Both the position numbers and the translations under genes were made by a program. From Afipia massiliensis (GTDB taxonomy: Bacteria; Pseudomonadota; Alphaproteobacteria; Rhizobiales; Xanthobacteraceae): a DNA stretch of 64,000 nt. This document shows positions 1 to 8,976 of the stretch, piece after piece. The number at the start of each line of letters is the position of its first letter. The stretch's first letter is position 1. The stretch is taken from positions 558,001-622,000 of the forward strand of contig NZ_JACHIJ010000002.1 of assembly GCF_014203115.1 (NCBI RefSeq), read 5' to 3'. The notes under the pieces are model-generated. The model made no database searches. It was not told the origin of the DNA and worked only from the letters and a program-made list of their open reading frames with translations.

Positions 1-168
1 ATAAGCGATGTGCTGATTTTTTTCAGAGCCGCGCGATACCGCGACTGCGACGGGAACGCTGTCGAGCAGATGCTTGTAGCTGTCGCCCTCGATGGCCCGG
101 ACCAGCGATGGCGAACTCAGAAGCTGATCGACCTGTTCCGGAGGCGTTGTGCCGTCATTGGCGCTCAT
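1..168 (-). CDS. PAS-domain sensor protein, N-terminal fragment (cut by window edge)
   Basis: A leftward reading frame starts at ATG 168 and stays open to base 1, giving 56 residues that begin MSANDGTTPPEQ. The segment YKHLLDSVPVAVAVSR resembles the first helix and strand of a PAS domain, as in sensor histidine kinases and PAS-containing signalling proteins. The rest lies outside the window, so no output domain can be named. It follows the chorismate-mutase-like gene in the same direction after a 64-base gap and could be co-transcribed with the gat genes. The reading frame is convincing; the sensor-kinase identity is an inference from a short segment. Confidence 0.55.
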   Translation of the reverse strand, partial: MSANDGTTPPEQVDQLLSSPSLVRAIEGDSYKHLLDSVPVAVAVSRGSEKNQHIAY

Positions 169-232
169 GGACAAAACATGGCCAGATCAGGAGACGAATG
201 CAATTCAAAAACAGGCTTCTTTAAACTCGGCG

Positions 233-547
233 TCATGATTTCGCTTTGGCCGGGCTTGCGGTTCCACCGAGATGCCGGTCCTCGTAGGCGATCGACCAGT
301 CGATCAGATTACGCCAGAGCTTTTCGGCGATATCCGGCGGAAAACCCACAGCATCAGCCTCCGCGCGCACGTGAGCGACAACTTCCTCGACCCGTTCCGG
401 AATGGCAGCCGGGAGGCCATCGCGGGTCTTCACGGCGATCACCTGGTCGAGGCACCTGACCCGTTCGGCAAGCAGCGCGACGATGTCGCGATCGATCCGG
501 TCAATTGTATGCCGCAGGCCTGACAGACTTTGCTGCCCGGACGACAT
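233..547 (-). CDS. Chorismate mutase type II (AroQ / PchB-like)
   Basis: 104 residues, the usual size of a single-domain AroQ-class enzyme, which converts chorismate to prephenate in phenylalanine and tyrosine synthesis. The pattern LRHTIDRIDRDIVALLAERV followed by a lysine (VIAVK), an AIPERVEEV helix and LIDWSIAYE matches the three-helix AroQ fold. The spacing also resembles PchB, isochorismate pyruvate-lyase, so the substrate is not certain. The start at 547 was chosen over an upstream ATG at 559 because its ATG overlaps the gatA stop as ATGA, typical of translational coupling. It is the gene after gatA in a leftward operon. Confidence 0.8.
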   Translation of the reverse strand: MSSGQQSLSGLRHTIDRIDRDIVALLAERVRCLDQVIAVKTRDGLPAAIPERVEEVVAHVRAEADAVGFPPDIAEKLWRNLIDWSIAYEDRHLGGTASPAKAKS

Positions 548-2025
548 CAAACCCACCACTTTTTCGCGGTGAAGTGCCCAGCCGACTGCTCGATCACCTC
601 GCCGAGCGAGAACAGCGTCTCCTCGTCGAACGGACGGCCGATCAATTGCAGGCCAAGCGGCAGCCCCTGCCCGTCCTTACCCGCAGGCACAGCGATGCCG
701 GGCAGTCCGGCCATGTTCACGGTCACCGTGAAAATGTCGTTGAGATACATCTCGATCGGATCGGCCTGGCCCTTTTCGCCGATGCCGAACGCAGCGGACG
801 GCGTCGCGGGCGTCAGGATGGCGTGAATTCCCTTGGCGAACACATCCTCGAAGTCTTTCTTGATCAGCGTGCGGACCTTCTGCGCACGCAGATAATAGGC
901 GTCGTAGTAACCGGCCGAGAGCACGTAGGTGCCGATCATGATGCGGCGGCGAACCTCGGGACCGAAACCCGCAGCGCGGGTGTTCTCATACATCTCCGCA
1001 ATGTTCTTGCCGTTGACGCGCGCGCCGTAACGCACGCCGTCATAGCGCGCGAGGTTGGATGACGCTTCAGCGGGCGCGACGACGTAGTAAGCCGGCAGCG
1101 CGTACTTGGTGTACGGCAGCGAGACCTCGACAAGCTCAGCGCCTGCGGCCTTCAGCCAGTCGGCGCCCTGCGCCCAGAGCTTGGCGATTTCGCCGGACAT
1201 GCCGTCGAGGCGGTATTCCTTCGGAATACCGATCTTCATGCCCTTTACCGACTTGCCGATGGCTGCCTCATAGTCCGGCACGGGACGATCCACCGACGTT
1301 GTATCCTTCGGATCGTGACCGGCCATCGAACGCATCAGGATCGCGGTGTCGCGCACCGTGCGCGCGAACGGTCCGGCCTGATCGAGCGACGAGGCAAACG
1401 CCACGATGCCCCAACGCGAGCAGCGGCCGTAAGTCGGCTTGATCCCGACGATGCCGGTGAACGCGGCGGGCTGACGGATCGAACCGCCGGTGTCGGTGCC
1501 GGTTGCACCGAGACAAAGATTGGCCGCGACCGCCGACGCCGAGCCGCCCGACGAGCCGCCGGGAACGAGATTGGTGTCTGAACCTTCGCGCCGCCACGGA
1601 TTGACCACCGGACCGAACGCCGAGGTCTCGTTCGACGATCCCATTGCGAACTCGTCACAGTTGAGCTTGCCGAGCATCACTGCGCCGTCGCGCCAGAGCT
1701 GAGAGGTGACGGTGGATTCGTAAGGGGGAATGAAGTTGCCGAGAATCTTCGAGCACGCCGTTGCGCGCACGTCGGTGGTGGCGAACAGGTCCTTCACCCC
1801 GAGAGGAATTCCGGCGAGCGGGCCCGCATTACCCTTGGCGATGGTCGCATCTGCTGCACGCGCCTGCGCGCGCGCCTGCTCCGGCGTCTCCAGCACATAG
1901 GCATTGAGCACGCGCGCCTTTTCCATCGCGGCCAGATGCGCGTCGGTCAGTTCAAGCGCAGTGAAGGATTTCTGCGTCAGCCCCTCGCGGGCATCGGCGA
2001 GCGTCAGTGAAGTCAGATCAGTCAT
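547..2025 (-). CDS. gatA: Aspartyl/glutamyl-tRNA amidotransferase subunit A
   Basis: 492 residues, full length for GatA. This amidase-signature subunit of GatCAB hydrolyses glutamine and supplies ammonia to amidate Glu-tRNA(Gln) or Asp-tRNA(Asn). The catalytic lysine lies in [10 protein letters not shown], and the Gly/Ser-rich signature with the cis-Ser and nucleophile Ser lies in [14 protein letters not shown] and [15 protein letters not shown]. Downstream come the expected [11 protein letters not shown] and [12 protein letters not shown] blocks. The ATG directly follows the TGA of the upstream 62-residue gene, and the stop overlaps the chorismate-mutase-like gene. gatC is two genes upstream. 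gatB, the tRNA-binding subunit, is not in the window. Confidence 0.97.
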   Translation of the reverse strand: MTDLTSLTLADAREGLTQKSFTALELTDAHLAAMEKARVLNAYVLETPEQARAQARAADATIAKGNAGPLAGIPLGVKDLFATTDVRATACSKILGNFIPPYESTVTSQLWRDGAVMLGKLNCDEFAMGSSNETSAFGPVVNPWRREGSDTNLVPGGSSGGSASAVAANLCLGATGTDTGGSIRQPAAFTGIVGIKPTYGRCSRWGIVAFASSLDQAGPFARTVRDTAILMRSMAGHDPKDTTSVDRPVPDYEAAIGKSVKGMKIGIPKEYRLDGMSGEIAKLWAQGADWLKAAGAELVEVSLPYTKYALPAYYVVAPAEASSNLARYDGVRYGARVNGKNIAEMYENTRAAGFGPEVRRRIMIGTYVLSAGYYDAYYLRAQKVRTLIKKDFEDVFAKGIHAILTPATPSAAFGIGEKGQADPIEMYLNDIFTVTVNMAGLPGIAVPAGKDGQGLPLGLQLIGRPFDEETLFSLGEVIEQSAGHFTAKKWWV

Positions 2026-2214
2026 TCATTCTTCAATCGGGTCGCAGTGAAAGGGAGATTTGTTCTTTTTGGCTTTGGATGCCTCGGCTTCGAGCATGTC
2101 GATTACCGCGTCGATGGCCTTGTCGGGATCGACATTCTTTCCCTGCCGCTCCATCTCGTCGAGATAAGTCATGTAGGCCGCGTAAGCCTTCTCGTCGCTG
2201 CACAACAGGCACAT
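2026..2214 (-). CDS. Small conserved hypothetical protein within the gat operon
   Basis: 62 residues starting MCLLCSDEKAYAAYMTYLDE, then a charged helical middle and a short C-terminal FHCDPIEE. It has an N-terminal CxxC and one further Cys near the end, so metal binding or a redox role is possible but unproven. It sits between gatC (15 bases away) and gatA (stop immediately before the gatA ATG), so it must be transcribed and probably translated with them. Codon use has the same GC-rich third positions as its neighbours. I do not recognise a named family; its position is the best argument that it is real. Confidence 0.7.
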   Translation of the reverse strand: MCLLCSDEKAYAAYMTYLDEMERQGKNVDPDKAIDAVIDMLEAEASKAKKNKSPFHCDPIEE

Positions 2215-2229
2215 GGCATCCGCCTCGGG

Positions 2230-2517
2230 TTATTCGACGACTTTGGGCACCAGGAAGAAGTGATCTTCGGTCGCGGGCGCGTTGGCGAGAACCTTGGCGG
2301 GAATCTCACCGTCGCTGACCACGTCCGCGCGCTTCTTCATTTCCATCGGCGTCACGGAAGTCATCGGCTCGACGCCGTCGATATCCACCTCAGTCAACTG
2401 CTCGACGAAGGCCAGCATCGCGTTCAGTTCGCCCTGCAGATGCGAGACTTCGTCTTCCTTGACGGCGATGCGCGCAAGGTGCGCGATCCGGCGGACGGTG
2501 GCGGCATCGACTGACAT
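2230..2517 (-). CDS. gatC: Aspartyl/glutamyl-tRNA amidotransferase subunit C
   Basis: 95 residues, normal for GatC, the small belt-like subunit that ties GatA to GatB. The sequence has the family landmarks: [16 protein letters not shown] at the N-terminus, an [15 protein letters not shown] helix, VEPMTSV, and the C-terminal segment [15 protein letters not shown]. It is the first gene of a leftward operon with the 62-residue protein, gatA and a chorismate-mutase-like gene. The promoter should lie between 2518 and 2670. Confidence 0.96.
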   Translation of the reverse strand: MSVDAATVRRIAHLARIAVKEDEVSHLQGELNAMLAFVEQLTEVDIDGVEPMTSVTPMEMKKRADVVSDGEIPAKVLANAPATEDHFFLVPKVVE

Positions 2518-2673
2518 ATTCTAACGACTCCGGACGGCTCTATTCAGCCGCCCTCATAGAACATTCGGCGGGGATCGCCAACGCCAAATAAGTCGCGAAA
2601 GCGAGGCGACCAATAAATTAGTGAAATAATGTCAATAGCTTGGAGAATTTCCCGACGCGAATACCGGAACACA

Positions 2674-3135
2674 TCACGTCACCCGCGAACGCCCCTCCCG
2701 CATCACGTCGAACGGAGAATGGTTCTCCTCGGCGAACAACGTGATCGCACACTGAATGTGTTCGACGCCAGGCCCGGTCGTGGTGAAAGGCAACAGCAGG
2801 CGCTCGTAGTGCACCGTCTCGCCGTCCGAATTCCGCACCGGTGTCGATGTGAACGCCGGAATGCGCCGATCCACCACCATCCGGTATGCCTTAAGGCCGC
2901 GCTCGCGCACCGCAGGCGCCATCACCTCGTCGAGGAACAGGCCGGTGCAATCGCGGTTGTGCATCTTGCTGAAGTCCGCGCCCTGAAACCGGATCAGGTA
3001 GGACGGCTCGCCGTCGCGCCAGACCACATCGAGCAGCATCAGCTTGTCGCGGACACGCTCAAGGTCGTAGCCTTGCACCGCTGCCACGTCAGGCAGTTCG
3101 GCAGCGCCTTTCAAGCGCTCCCACAACTTCAGCAT
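2674..3135 (-). CDS. PAS-like domain protein (PAS_5-type), function unknown
   Basis: About 153 residues from the ATG at 3135. The order LKLWERLKG, then LPDVAAVQGYDLERVRDKLMLLDVV, then YLIRFQGADF resembles the alphaproteobacterial PAS_5 family, which opens with a short helix followed by 'pattern-of-proline' and strand segments. No output domain is attached. Such single-domain proteins usually have no assigned role. The open frame extends upstream to 3285, but that part is not domain-like, and an in-frame TTG near 3195 is another possible start. It stands alone between gatC and the nitronate monooxygenase gene. Confidence 0.6.
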   Translation of the reverse strand: MLKLWERLKGAAELPDVAAVQGYDLERVRDKLMLLDVVWRDGEPSYLIRFQGADFSKMHNRDCTGLFLDEVMAPAVRERGLKAYRMVVDRRIPAFTSTPVRNSDGETVHYERLLLPFTTTGPGVEHIQCAITLFAEENHSPFDVMREGRSRVT

Positions 3136-3292
3136 TCCTATTTGCTGGACGCAGCGAATTTGGCTGCGGCCTTCGAAATCTGGCGAACTTTGATGATTCA
3201 ATGGAAGTCCCAGCGGAATACGAAACCTAGATAGCAAGTTGCAACCGCCCGGAGCGAATGCAGACATCATCCCGCTGAACAACAATTCAGAA

Positions 3293-4375
3293 TCATTTTT
3301 GTTCCTTCAACCGCTCAAGGCATTCGAAAGTTTCTGCCGCCAGCGCGCGCGTGAGCTCGGCCGCACCGATCTGACGCCCAAGCGCCACCGACTGGCCAGC
3401 CCAGAGATTGGTGAAATCCACCCGTCCCAGTTTCTCCGCAGCGCCCTTCAACGGCGCCAACGCCGTCGCCGCGTGCGGGAACGCCGGCGCATCCGGAGAT
3501 ACCGGACCGACCTCGCGCATCAGGCGATTGGCGACACCGCGAGCCGGGCGGCCCGTCATGACGTTGGTGATGACGGTGGCATCGTCCGCCGCGGCTGCCA
3601 ATGCCGCCTGCCCCAAAGCGCTGACCTTGGATTCCGGCGTCCGCAGATAGGCCGTACCAATCTGCACCCCCGCCGCACCCAACGCGAACGCCGCAGCGAT
3701 CCCTCGCCCGTCCGCGATTCCGCCAGCCGCAATGACCGGCACCTTCACCGCGTCCACCACCTGCGGCACCAGCGACATCGTGCCCGGCTGCGAAGCGATG
3801 TTCTGGGTCAGGAACATCCCGCGATGACCGCCAGCCTCGGCGCCCTGCGCGATGACGGCATCGGCGCCGTTCTGCTCGAGCCAGACCGCTTCCTTCACAG
3901 TGGTCGCGCTGCCAACGACGACACAGCCAGCCGCTTTTACCCGCGCCAGCATGTCCTTTCCGGGCAGCCCGAAATGGAAGCTGACGATCTCGGGCTTTGT
4001 CTCCTCGACCAGGGCGCACATCGCCTCGTCAAACGGCGCGCGGTTGGCGCCCGGCACCTCGGCATCCGGATCAAGCCCCAATTCCTTGTAGTAGGAGGCA
4101 AGCCGCTTGCGCCAGTTGGCCTCGCGCGCCGCGTCGGCCGCCACCGCCATATGGCAGAAGAAGTTCATGTTGAGCGGCGCGGTGACGCGCTGGCGGATGA
4201 TGCCGACCTGCTCGCGGGCCTTTTCGCCCGAAATCGTCGCGCACGGTAGCGATCCGAGCGCGCCCGCCTCGCTGGCGGCAATGACAAGGTCGGCGTCCAT
4301 CGCCGACGCCATCGGCGCCTGAACGATGGGAATTTCGATCTTGAAGAGATCCAGCAGTCTGCGATTCGGCCACAT
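3293..4375 (-). CDS. Nitronate monooxygenase (2-nitropropane dioxygenase family)
   Basis: 360 residues. Members are FMN-dependent TIM-barrel enzymes that oxidise alkyl nitronates such as propionate 3-nitronate. Evidence is the N-terminal IEIPIVQAPMASAMD, the FMN and catalytic-histidine motif GAEAGGHRG, the phosphate-binding segment VIAAGGIADGRGIAAAFALGAAGVQIGTAYL, and a C-terminal WAGQSVAL. Length matches class I enzymes. The start at 4375 places the first conserved strand at residue 14. It is monocistronic and divergent from ruvX. Confidence 0.92.
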   Translation of the reverse strand: MWPNRRLLDLFKIEIPIVQAPMASAMDADLVIAASEAGALGSLPCATISGEKAREQVGIIRQRVTAPLNMNFFCHMAVAADAAREANWRKRLASYYKELGLDPDAEVPGANRAPFDEAMCALVEETKPEIVSFHFGLPGKDMLARVKAAGCVVVGSATTVKEAVWLEQNGADAVIAQGAEAGGHRGMFLTQNIASQPGTMSLVPQVVDAVKVPVIAAGGIADGRGIAAAFALGAAGVQIGTAYLRTPESKVSALGQAALAAAADDATVITNVMTGRPARGVANRLMREVGPVSPDAPAFPHAATALAPLKGAAEKLGRVDFTNLWAGQSVALGRQIGAAELTRALAAETFECLERLKEQK

Positions 4376-4571
4376 CGTTCGTCTCCGTCGTCAATTGCGC
4401 ATCATCGAGCCGATATCTGGCAAATCCATGGGCCGCTGCCAATTCAACCTTCGCGATCCGCCAGCCTGCATGTTCGAGCGCCGCAACGCGATCACGGCCA
4501 TATCGCGCCGGCCCATCGCCATCGCCCTATCGGCTTTGCAAGGTTTGTATCGCGCGTGTTAAGCGAAGGCC

Positions 4572-5063
4572 ATGCCTGCACCCATTCTGCCGCTGATCGA
4601 AGCCGCCGCGCTCTGGCCTGCACGAGGCGCCCTGATCGGGCTCGATCTCGGCACCAAGACCATTGGCGTTGCCGTGTCCGACCCCGACCGCAAGCTCGCG
4701 ACCGGCATCGAGACGATCCAGCGCAAGGCCTTTACCGCCGACGCCGCGCGGCTGCTGGCCTTGGCCGGCGAACGCCAGGTCGTGGGCTTTATTCTCGGCC
4801 TGCCGATCAACATGGACGCCAGCGAAGGCCCGCGCGCGCAATCGACGCGCGCGTTCGCGCGGAACTTCGCCAGACTGACCGAACTTGCCATCGGCCTGTG
4901 GGACGAACGCCTGTCCACTGTCGCGGTCGAGCGCGAACTGATCGGGATGGACATGAGCCGCGCCAAGCGCGCCAAGGTGATCGACGAACACGCGGCGATC
5001 TTCATCCTGCAGGGTGCGCTGGATCGGCTCGCAACGTTGCGCAAAGCAACGGGAGAAGACTGA
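4572..5063 (+). CDS. ruvX: Putative pre-16S rRNA nuclease / RuvX (YqgF)
   Basis: 163 residues, RNase H-like fold. E. coli YqgF takes part in maturation of the 16S rRNA 5' end. The acidic catalytic residues are visible in LIGLDLGTKTIGVAVSD (first Asp), VVGFILGLPINMDASEGPRA, WDERLSTVAVE (Glu/Asp), and VIDEHAAIFILQ (final Asp). A purine-rich GAAGG lies just before the ATG. The AEC transporter gene follows after three bases. Confidence 0.93.
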   Translation: MPAPILPLIEAAALWPARGALIGLDLGTKTIGVAVSDPDRKLATGIETIQRKAFTADAARLLALAGERQVVGFILGLPINMDASEGPRAQSTRAFARNFARLTELAIGLWDERLSTVAVERELIGMDMSRAKRAKVIDEHAAIFILQGALDRLATLRKATGED

Positions 5064-5066
5064 CCG

Positions 5067-5993
5067 ATGCTGACAATCATTGCGGCAATCGTGCCGATCT
5101 TCTTGCTGATCGTGATGGGCTTCGTTCTGCGCCGCGTTCTTCTGAAGGAAGAATCCCATTGGGCCGGCACCGAGCAACTCGTCTACTACGTGCTGTTCCC
5201 TGCACTTCTGTTTCGGACACTCAGCCGCGCCAAGCTTTCAGAGGTTCCGCTGTTCGGTGTCGGCGGCGCCCTGCTGATTGCCGTGCTGTTGATGGCGACG
5301 CTTTGTCTCGCATTGCGGCCGGTTCTGATGAGGCGGCTTGGCGTGAGCGGCCCTTCATTTACCTCGATCTTCCAGTGCTCCTGCCGGTGGCAAACCTATG
5401 TCGCGCTGGCCGTCGCCGGAAATCTGTTTGGCGACATCGGACTCACCCTCGCCTCTGTCGCGATGGTGGCGATGATTCCGATTTTGAACATCATGGCGGT
5501 CTGGGTGCTGGCGCACTACGCCGCGCCGACGCGACTGTCATGGGGGCGCATTCTTCTCACCATTGCGCAGAATCCCTTCATCTGGGCTTGCGCGCTAGGA
5601 CTGGCCGCCAACCTCATTGGCCTGGTTCTTCCGACATGGATCGATGAATTCATCGATGCGCTCGGCCGCTCCTCGCTCGCGCTCGGACTGCTTGTTGTCG
5701 GCGCGGGGCTTCAACTGAGGGGCGTCCTGCGCCCCGGCGCGCCCGCGATCCTATCGTGTGTTCTGAAACTGATGGTGATGCCCGCCATGGCCATATCGCT
5801 CGGTCTTTTGTTCGGGCTTTCGGGCGCGAACCTCGCGATTGTCGCCTGCTGCGCCTCTGTGCCGACCGCGTCGAGCGCCTATGTACTGGCACGGCAGATG
5901 GGAGGCGACGCACCGCTGGTTGCCGAGATCCTGACGTTGCAGACGGCGCTCGCCATCGTCACCATGCCCATCGCCATCGCGCTGGTGACCTGA
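5067..5993 (+). CDS. AEC family transporter (auxin efflux carrier type)
   Basis: 308 residues with about ten hydrophobic segments, the size of bacterial AEC permeases that move organic acids such as malate or malonate. The N-terminal half has IVPIFLLIVMGFVLRR and YYVLFPALLFRTLSRA, typical of the Mem_trans family, and the central part has a cytoplasmic loop before a second set of helices. The substrate cannot be read from the sequence. It starts three bases after ruvX and is probably transcribed with it. The next gene is convergent. Confidence 0.88.
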   Translation: MLTIIAAIVPIFLLIVMGFVLRRVLLKEESHWAGTEQLVYYVLFPALLFRTLSRAKLSEVPLFGVGGALLIAVLLMATLCLALRPVLMRRLGVSGPSFTSIFQCSCRWQTYVALAVAGNLFGDIGLTLASVAMVAMIPILNIMAVWVLAHYAAPTRLSWGRILLTIAQNPFIWACALGLAANLIGLVLPTWIDEFIDALGRSSLALGLLVVGAGLQLRGVLRPGAPAILSCVLKLMVMPAMAISLGLLFGLSGANLAIVACCASVPTASSAYVLARQMGGDAPLVAEILTLQTALAIVTMPIAIALVT

Positions 5994-5996
5994 CTT

Positions 5997-6779
5997 TCAG
6001 GAATTGTTCGCCAGCCAGATGGTCTGCACCGTTGCAGCCAGATTGTTGAGGCCGTGCAGGACCACCACCAGCCACGTCGAGCCGCTCAGATAGCGCAAAT
6101 AGCCGAGCAGCAATCCGATGGAAAACACCTGCGCCAGAAAGAACCAGCTGTACTGCATGTGCATCAGGGTCCAGACCACTGACGACAGCAGGATCGCTCC
6201 GCCGATCCCCAAAAAAGATTCCGACCAGCCGCGATAGAGAAATCCGCGCGCGAAGAACTCTTCCGTGATCGGCGCGGCCACGCAGAACGCGAATACCAGC
6301 AGCCATAGCGCGCCGTCCGCCCGCGCCGTTTTCAGCACGTCCGTCATGAAACCCGGCGAGGATTCACGTCCCGCGACGCGGCTGATGATCTCCCACACCA
6401 CCATCAGCAGAACCAAGCTTGCCACACCGACTGCGAGCATGCGCCATGATGTCCAGCGCAGAGCCAGATAGTCGGCAAACGGCGTCCGCGACAGCCTCGT
6501 CGCGATCCACAACATGATGAGAATGGCCGGCAATCCCATGATGACCGAGAGCGAAATGATGCGCCCGTTGGTGAGTAGTGCGGTCATCGAACTGGTATCG
6601 AGCGGCTCGCCACTGCTGATCAGAAACCATCCAACCACCGCGACCTGCCCGGCGAACATCGCGCCGAACAGCGCGATGCCCCAAAGACTGGTGCCGATGA
6701 ATTTCCAGACCCGCGGCTCGCGGCTTTTGCCCGGCGGCGAGACAGGCGCAAGGCCGGCAGGGCTTTCAGCGGCAGTCAT
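5997..6779 (-). CDS. CPBP family intramembrane glutamic endopeptidase
   Basis: 260 residues with about seven membrane segments. The CPBP (Abi) family are Rce1-like intramembrane proteases. The conserved motif 1 is EEFFARGFLYRG with the Glu-Glu pair and Arg, motif 2 is TLMHMQYSW with the catalytic His, and the last motif is LHGLNNLAA. The N-terminus is cytoplasmic and proline-rich (SPPGKSREPRVWKF). Target proteins are unknown. It converges on the AEC transporter with only three bases between stop codons. Confidence 0.9.
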   Translation of the reverse strand: MTAAESPAGLAPVSPPGKSREPRVWKFIGTSLWGIALFGAMFAGQVAVVGWFLISSGEPLDTSSMTALLTNGRIISLSVIMGLPAILIMLWIATRLSRTPFADYLALRWTSWRMLAVGVASLVLLMVVWEIISRVAGRESSPGFMTDVLKTARADGALWLLVFAFCVAAPITEEFFARGFLYRGWSESFLGIGGAILLSSVVWTLMHMQYSWFFLAQVFSIGLLLGYLRYLSGSTWLVVVLHGLNNLAATVQTIWLANNS

Positions 6780-6846
6780 GGTCCGATCTCCAGCTTATTG
6801 GTCGCCTCAGAGCTGATTTTGAGGTGCAGTCATTAATGATCCATTC

Positions 6847-6890
6847 CGTCATTGCGAGCGAAGCGAAGTGATCTCGCAGCGACGAACTGG
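6847..6890. repeat. Short palindromic intergenic repeat of the 'cgtcattgcgag' type
   Basis: Bases CGTCATTGCGAG at the left and CTCGCAGCGACG at 6873-6884 form an imperfect inverted repeat around a short spacer. It lies directly after the stop codon of the acyl-CoA dehydrogenase gene, so in that transcript it is a 3' hairpin. This sequence class is widespread in Bradyrhizobium-type genomes. No other full copy was seen in this window. Confidence 0.6.
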
Positions 6891-8540
6891 TCACGCCGGC
6901 AAGGCACGGTCCAGCAGACCGCCAATGTCATCATTGGCAAGGTCGACCGCGCCGTAGAGAGCGCCGTGATCGGCATCGAGCCGCGTCGCCGCGAATAGTT
7001 CGGCGTGCTTCGGCGAGACTTCATTGAGCGCGGCGGCGGCTGCGACCAGCGCGAGCTTCTCCACCGCGAGCCGCGCGACGCGCTCTGCGTCGGGCTGGCG
7101 AAACGACTTCGCGATGAAGCCGACCGCCTCGACCACACCCGGCAATCCCTTGGTCTGTTCGACAAGGCCGCGCAGCACATCGGCCGCGGCATCGGCTTCG
7201 CGCGACAAGGCGCGCAGCACATCAAGGCACATCACGTTGCCGGAGCCCTCCCAGATCGCATTGACCGGCGACTCCCGGTAATGCCGCGCCAGGATGCCTT
7301 CCTCGACGTAACCGTTGCCGCCGAGGCACTCCATCGCCTCGTAGAGAAATCCCGGCGCGCTCTTGCAGGTCCAGTATTTCACCACCGGCGTCAGCAGCCG
7401 CATATACGCCGCCTCCGCCTTGTCCGTGGGCGCGCGGTCGAACGATCGGCACAGGCGCATCACCAGCGCCGTGGATGCTTCCACATGCAGCGCCATGTCG
7501 GCGAGCACGCTGCGCATGAGCGGCTGATCAGCTAGATGTTTCTGGAACACGCTGCGGTGGCGTGCGTGGTGGAGCGCATGCGCCAGCCCCGAACGCATCA
7601 GACCCGCCGATGCCAGCGAACAATCCTGCCGGGTCAGCGAAACCATCTGGATAATCGTCGGCACGCCTCGCCCCTCTTCGCCGAGCCGCAGCGCGTGGGC
7701 GTTCTCGAACACCACTTCCGACGACGCGTTAGAGCGGTTACCGAGTTTGTCCTTCAGGCGCTGAAATTGAATCCCGTTGACCGAGCCGTCCGGCGCGAAG
7801 CGCGGCATGAAGAAACAGGTCAGTCCGCCTTCCGCCTGCGCGAGAACGAGGAACGCGTCGCACATCGGTGCCGACATGAACCACTTGTGCCCGGTGATAC
7901 GGTATGCGTCGCCGTCACGCACCGCGCGCGTGATGTTGGCGCGCACATCGGTGCCCCCCTGCTTCTCGGTCATGCCCATGCCCATAGTCATGCCGCGCTT
8001 GGTCCACCACGGTGCAAAGGCCGGATCGTAGGAGCGCGTGCCAAGTACCGGCATCACCTTCGCGCGCAATGCAGGATCGACCGACAGCGCACCGACTGCG
8101 GCGCGCGTCATGGTGATCGGACACAGGTGCCCGGTCTCGACCTGCGCCGCGATGAAGAATTTCGCGCCGCGCACAACTTCGGATGCGCCGCCTGCCGCTT
8201 CGCCGTTTTCATTCCATGTGGAATTGTGGATTCCGGCGTGGGCGCTGTTCGCCATCAACTCATGATAGGCTGGATGGAATTCAACCTCGTCGCGGCGGAA
8301 GCCACGCGCATCGAAGGTCTTCAGCTTCGGTGTGTTTTCGTTGGCGACGCGGCCGCGCTGCGCCATCGCTGCCGAGCCCCAATGCCTGCCGAAATCGGCA
8401 AGCTCCGCTGTTGCGGCCTCTCCGCCATTGACCGTCACGGCCTCCGCGAGCGGGCGGTCGAGGGAGAACAGATCGACATCCTCAAACGGAGGCGACTGGT
8501 TGAAAACCTCGGTCGTTGCGGACAGGGATGATTGCGCCAT
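6891..8540 (-). CDS. AidB-like acyl-CoA dehydrogenase family protein
   Basis: 549 residues, long for an acyl-CoA dehydrogenase but right for AidB, the flavoprotein induced in the E. coli adaptive response to alkylating agents. Landmarks are the N-terminal NQSPPFEDVDLFSLDRPL, GMGMTEKQGGTDVRAN for FAD binding, YRITGHKWFMSAPMCDAFLVLAQ, the LGNRSNASSEV loop, and ECLGGNGYVEEGILARHYRESPV with the following WEGSGNVM. The C-terminal helical domain is present. Whether it protects DNA or has a metabolic role is not shown. No Ada-type regulator lies nearby. Confidence 0.9.
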   Translation of the reverse strand: MAQSSLSATTEVFNQSPPFEDVDLFSLDRPLAEAVTVNGGEAATAELADFGRHWGSAAMAQRGRVANENTPKLKTFDARGFRRDEVEFHPAYHELMANSAHAGIHNSTWNENGEAAGGASEVVRGAKFFIAAQVETGHLCPITMTRAAVGALSVDPALRAKVMPVLGTRSYDPAFAPWWTKRGMTMGMGMTEKQGGTDVRANITRAVRDGDAYRITGHKWFMSAPMCDAFLVLAQAEGGLTCFFMPRFAPDGSVNGIQFQRLKDKLGNRSNASSEVVFENAHALRLGEEGRGVPTIIQMVSLTRQDCSLASAGLMRSGLAHALHHARHRSVFQKHLADQPLMRSVLADMALHVEASTALVMRLCRSFDRAPTDKAEAAYMRLLTPVVKYWTCKSAPGFLYEAMECLGGNGYVEEGILARHYRESPVNAIWEGSGNVMCLDVLRALSREADAAADVLRGLVEQTKGLPGVVEAVGFIAKSFRQPDAERVARLAVEKLALVAAAAALNEVSPKHAELFAATRLDADHGALYGAVDLANDDIGGLLDRALPA

Positions 8541-8606
8541 GAGTCGTTCCCGAAAATTGAGAACGACAGGCTATACCGGAACGCGGCGTGTTTCACGTCA
8601 CTTCGA

Positions 8607-8882
8607 TTACGGAATGTTGCGCGGAGTCGGTTCTTTGCCGCCGCCAGGAGGTTCCTTGGCCTGCGGCAGGTCATCGTAGCCCTGGCGGCTTGAGTAGAAC
8701 GTCAGCGCCATCAAACCGAACCCGATGAGAAGCGAGAAGAAAACTCCCAGTCCCAACGCGATATAGCCGTGGATCGACATCTGCACGTCGGCGTGTGCGG
8801 TCCAACCCTGCCATGCCCACCAGACCGTCGCCGCAAGGATCGCGAAGAGAATCGCCGTGACTGTAATACCGCCTCTGCTCAT
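8607..8882 (-). CDS. Small two-helix membrane protein, conserved hypothetical
   Basis: 91 residues from the ATG at 8882 (MSRGGITVTAILFAILAAT). Two hydrophobic helices, about residues 5-24 and 37-58, flank a short periplasmic or cytoplasmic loop containing WQGWTAHADVQMSIHGY. The tail is polar and ends PPGGGKEPTPRNIP. An open frame extends upstream but lacks protein-like composition, so the internal ATG was taken. I recognise no function. It sits between the AidB-like gene and the dipeptidase, all leftward. Confidence 0.6.
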   Translation of the reverse strand: MSRGGITVTAILFAILAATVWWAWQGWTAHADVQMSIHGYIALGLGVFFSLLIGFGLMALTFYSSRQGYDDLPQAKEPPGGGKEPTPRNIP

Positions 8883-8976
8883 GACGAGGCCTTTCCAAGT
8901 CAGGCGCGCTGGGTCGCGCGCCTCTTCGGCAAAGCTATGATTGAGCCGCCAAAATTCAACCCCACGCGCGCCGCAA

